Of a stretch of 6,187 bases of DNA, positions 5,851-6,187 are shown piece by piece. The DNA is taken from assembly GCA_045627605.1 (NCBI GenBank), contig JAZQOA010000059.1, positions 1 to 6,187 on the forward strand, read 5' to 3'. Position numbers and translations under genes: made by a program. The notes under the pieces were generated by a model. That model did no database searches. It saw only the letters and a program-made list of their open reading frames with translations, and was not told the origin of the DNA. The first letter of the stretch is position 1. Every line of letters begins with the position of its first letter. The DNA is from RGIG5952 sp045627605 (lineage in GTDB: Bacteria; Verrucomicrobiota; Kiritimatiellia; RFP12; JAAYLN01).

Positions 5851-5902
5851 TACGTGCGTATGTGTGCGTAGGCGCGTATGCGTGTGCGCGTATGCATGCG
5901 CG
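5851..5902. repeat. Alternating purine/pyrimidine tract (GCGTATG/TGTGCG-type)
   Basis: From 5851 to 5870 and again from 5872 to 5902, every base alternates purine and pyrimidine; the only phase break is between 5870 and 5872. The sequence is an imperfect repeat of GCGTATG and TGTGCG words. Such DNA can adopt the Z form and is prone to slippage. Confidence 0.7.
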
Positions 5903-5924
5903 GGAAGGGGCGCCGCCCCCGCGC
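5898..5924 (+). other. GC-rich hairpin
   Basis: An inner stem GGGGC/GCCCC with loop GCC (5907-5919) extends, past a 4-nt bulge (GGAA), into an outer stem GCGCG/CGCGC. No T-run follows, so it is not a standard intrinsic terminator. Confidence 0.55.
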
Positions 5925-5945
5925 GACAGGCACGGCCGGGCATCG

Positions 5946-5971
5946 CAGGGGGGGGGACTGTTCACCCCCTG
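5946..5971 (+). other. Hairpin containing a run of nine G
   Basis: CAGGGGG at 5946-5952 pairs with CCCCCTG at 5965-5971 across a 12-nt loop. The G run spans 5948-5956. Its length may be unstable in replication and unreliable in sequencing. Confidence 0.5.
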
Positions 5972-6022
5972 GGGCGGCAGAGGCAGGCCCCTGGATTTCA
6001 ACACCCCGGAACGGCCAGCCAA

Positions 6023-6047
6023 CAGGGATGGACAATGACCATCCCTG
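6023..6047 (+). other. Perfect 9-bp hairpin
   Basis: CAGGGATGG pairs perfectly with CCATCCCTG around the 7-nt loop ACAATGA. No T-run follows. Confidence 0.65.
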
Positions 6048-6080
6048 CGCCCGCCTTGGGCAAGGCCCCGGCAACAGGCG

Positions 6081-6104
6081 CCGAGGCGGCTTCCGCCGCC
6101 TCGG
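6081..6104 (+). terminator. Strong hairpin, 10-bp stem with TTCC loop; possible but atypical terminator
   Basis: CCGAGGCGGC pairs perfectly with GCCGCCTCGG around TTCC. On the plus strand it is followed by GAAAAATTTAC, with only three T, so it is not a standard Rho-independent terminator. On the minus strand there is no T-run at all. It could be a transcript end stabiliser, an attenuator, or part of a structured RNA. Confidence 0.4.
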
Positions 6105-6187
6105 GAAAAATTTACTTCCCATTTCAAAAAGTCATCGCCATATCAAATGTGGGGGTCGGGTGATCCTCTAAGTCGGGTTGGATGCCC

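Larger units (their letters stand above)
5760..6187. other. Gene-free, hairpin-rich region
   Basis: No credible protein is encoded on either strand. The open frames translate to low-complexity Arg/Gly/Pro/Ala-rich or His/Tyr/Thr-rich strings produced by GC-rich and CG/TG-repeat DNA. No tRNA or rRNA signature and no known structured RNA is recognised. The stretch holds a palindrome (5824-5839), an alternating purine/pyrimidine tract (5851-5902) and four hairpins (5898-5924, 5946-5971, 6023-6047, 6081-6104), then an A/T-richer end. It may be the leader of a gene beyond the window or an unrecognised structured RNA. Confidence 0.7.

Noticed and set aside
5738..6127. Minus-strand ORF of 129 codons across the gene-free region
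   Set aside because: Its translation is low-complexity and Gly/Arg/Pro-rich, it runs through the hairpins and the G run, and it has no motif or convincing start.
5864..6171. Two overlapping plus-strand ORFs of 97-99 codons
   Set aside because: They begin in the CG/TG repeat tract, overlap each other in different frames, and give compositionally biased sequence with no recognisable domain.
6130..6187. Possible start of a tRNA, SRP RNA or tmRNA at the window end
   Set aside because: No conserved motif of these RNAs is visible in the available bases, and the window ends too soon to fold it.

Overview
The window reads as a chromosomal segment of a GC-rich bacterium. Four closely packed plus-strand genes are followed by an AT-richer accessory insert and a gene-free, hairpin-rich stretch. 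The taxon cannot be fixed from sequence alone. The mix of gatA-gatB, an acyl-ACP thioesterase and a small release-factor-like protein would fit a gut-type member of the PVC group (Lentisphaerae/Kiritimatiellae-like), but this is a weak guess.

Positions 2-3579 hold a compact housekeeping operon. It contains the 3' part of gatA, complete gatB (ATGA overlap), an acyl-ACP thioesterase (about 22 nt gap) and a 139-aa peptide-chain-release-factor-like protein with a GGQ motif (5 nt gap). GatA and GatB make Gln-tRNA(Gln) and/or Asn-tRNA(Asn) by transamidation; gatC is presumably outside the window. The release-factor-like protein probably acts in ribosome rescue, so three of the four genes serve translation.

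Positions 3585-5665 look foreign. Third-codon-position GC falls visibly, and the stretch is flanked by a 94-bp direct repeat (3491-3584 and 5666-5759, one mismatch) made of the 3' end of the release-factor-like gene, its stop codon and 5 further bases. Inside are a decayed AlbA_2-type gene start (3678-3806), the N-terminal third or less of a DUF262 (GmrS/ParB-like) gene (3908-4180), an intact 455-aa protein with AlbA_2, HATPase_c_4 and winged-helix parts joined by a GTQS-repeat hinge (4177-5544), and the start of another ORF that runs in frame into the second copy of the release-factor tail (5548-5754). The layout is that of an integrated, partly decayed island whose attachment site is the end of a translation gene. 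No integrase is visible, so the mechanism is inference.

Positions 5760-6187 contain no credible gene. They hold a palindrome, a roughly 50-bp alternating purine/pyrimidine tract, a run of nine G and four GC-rich hairpins, the last with a 10-bp stem and TTCC loop.
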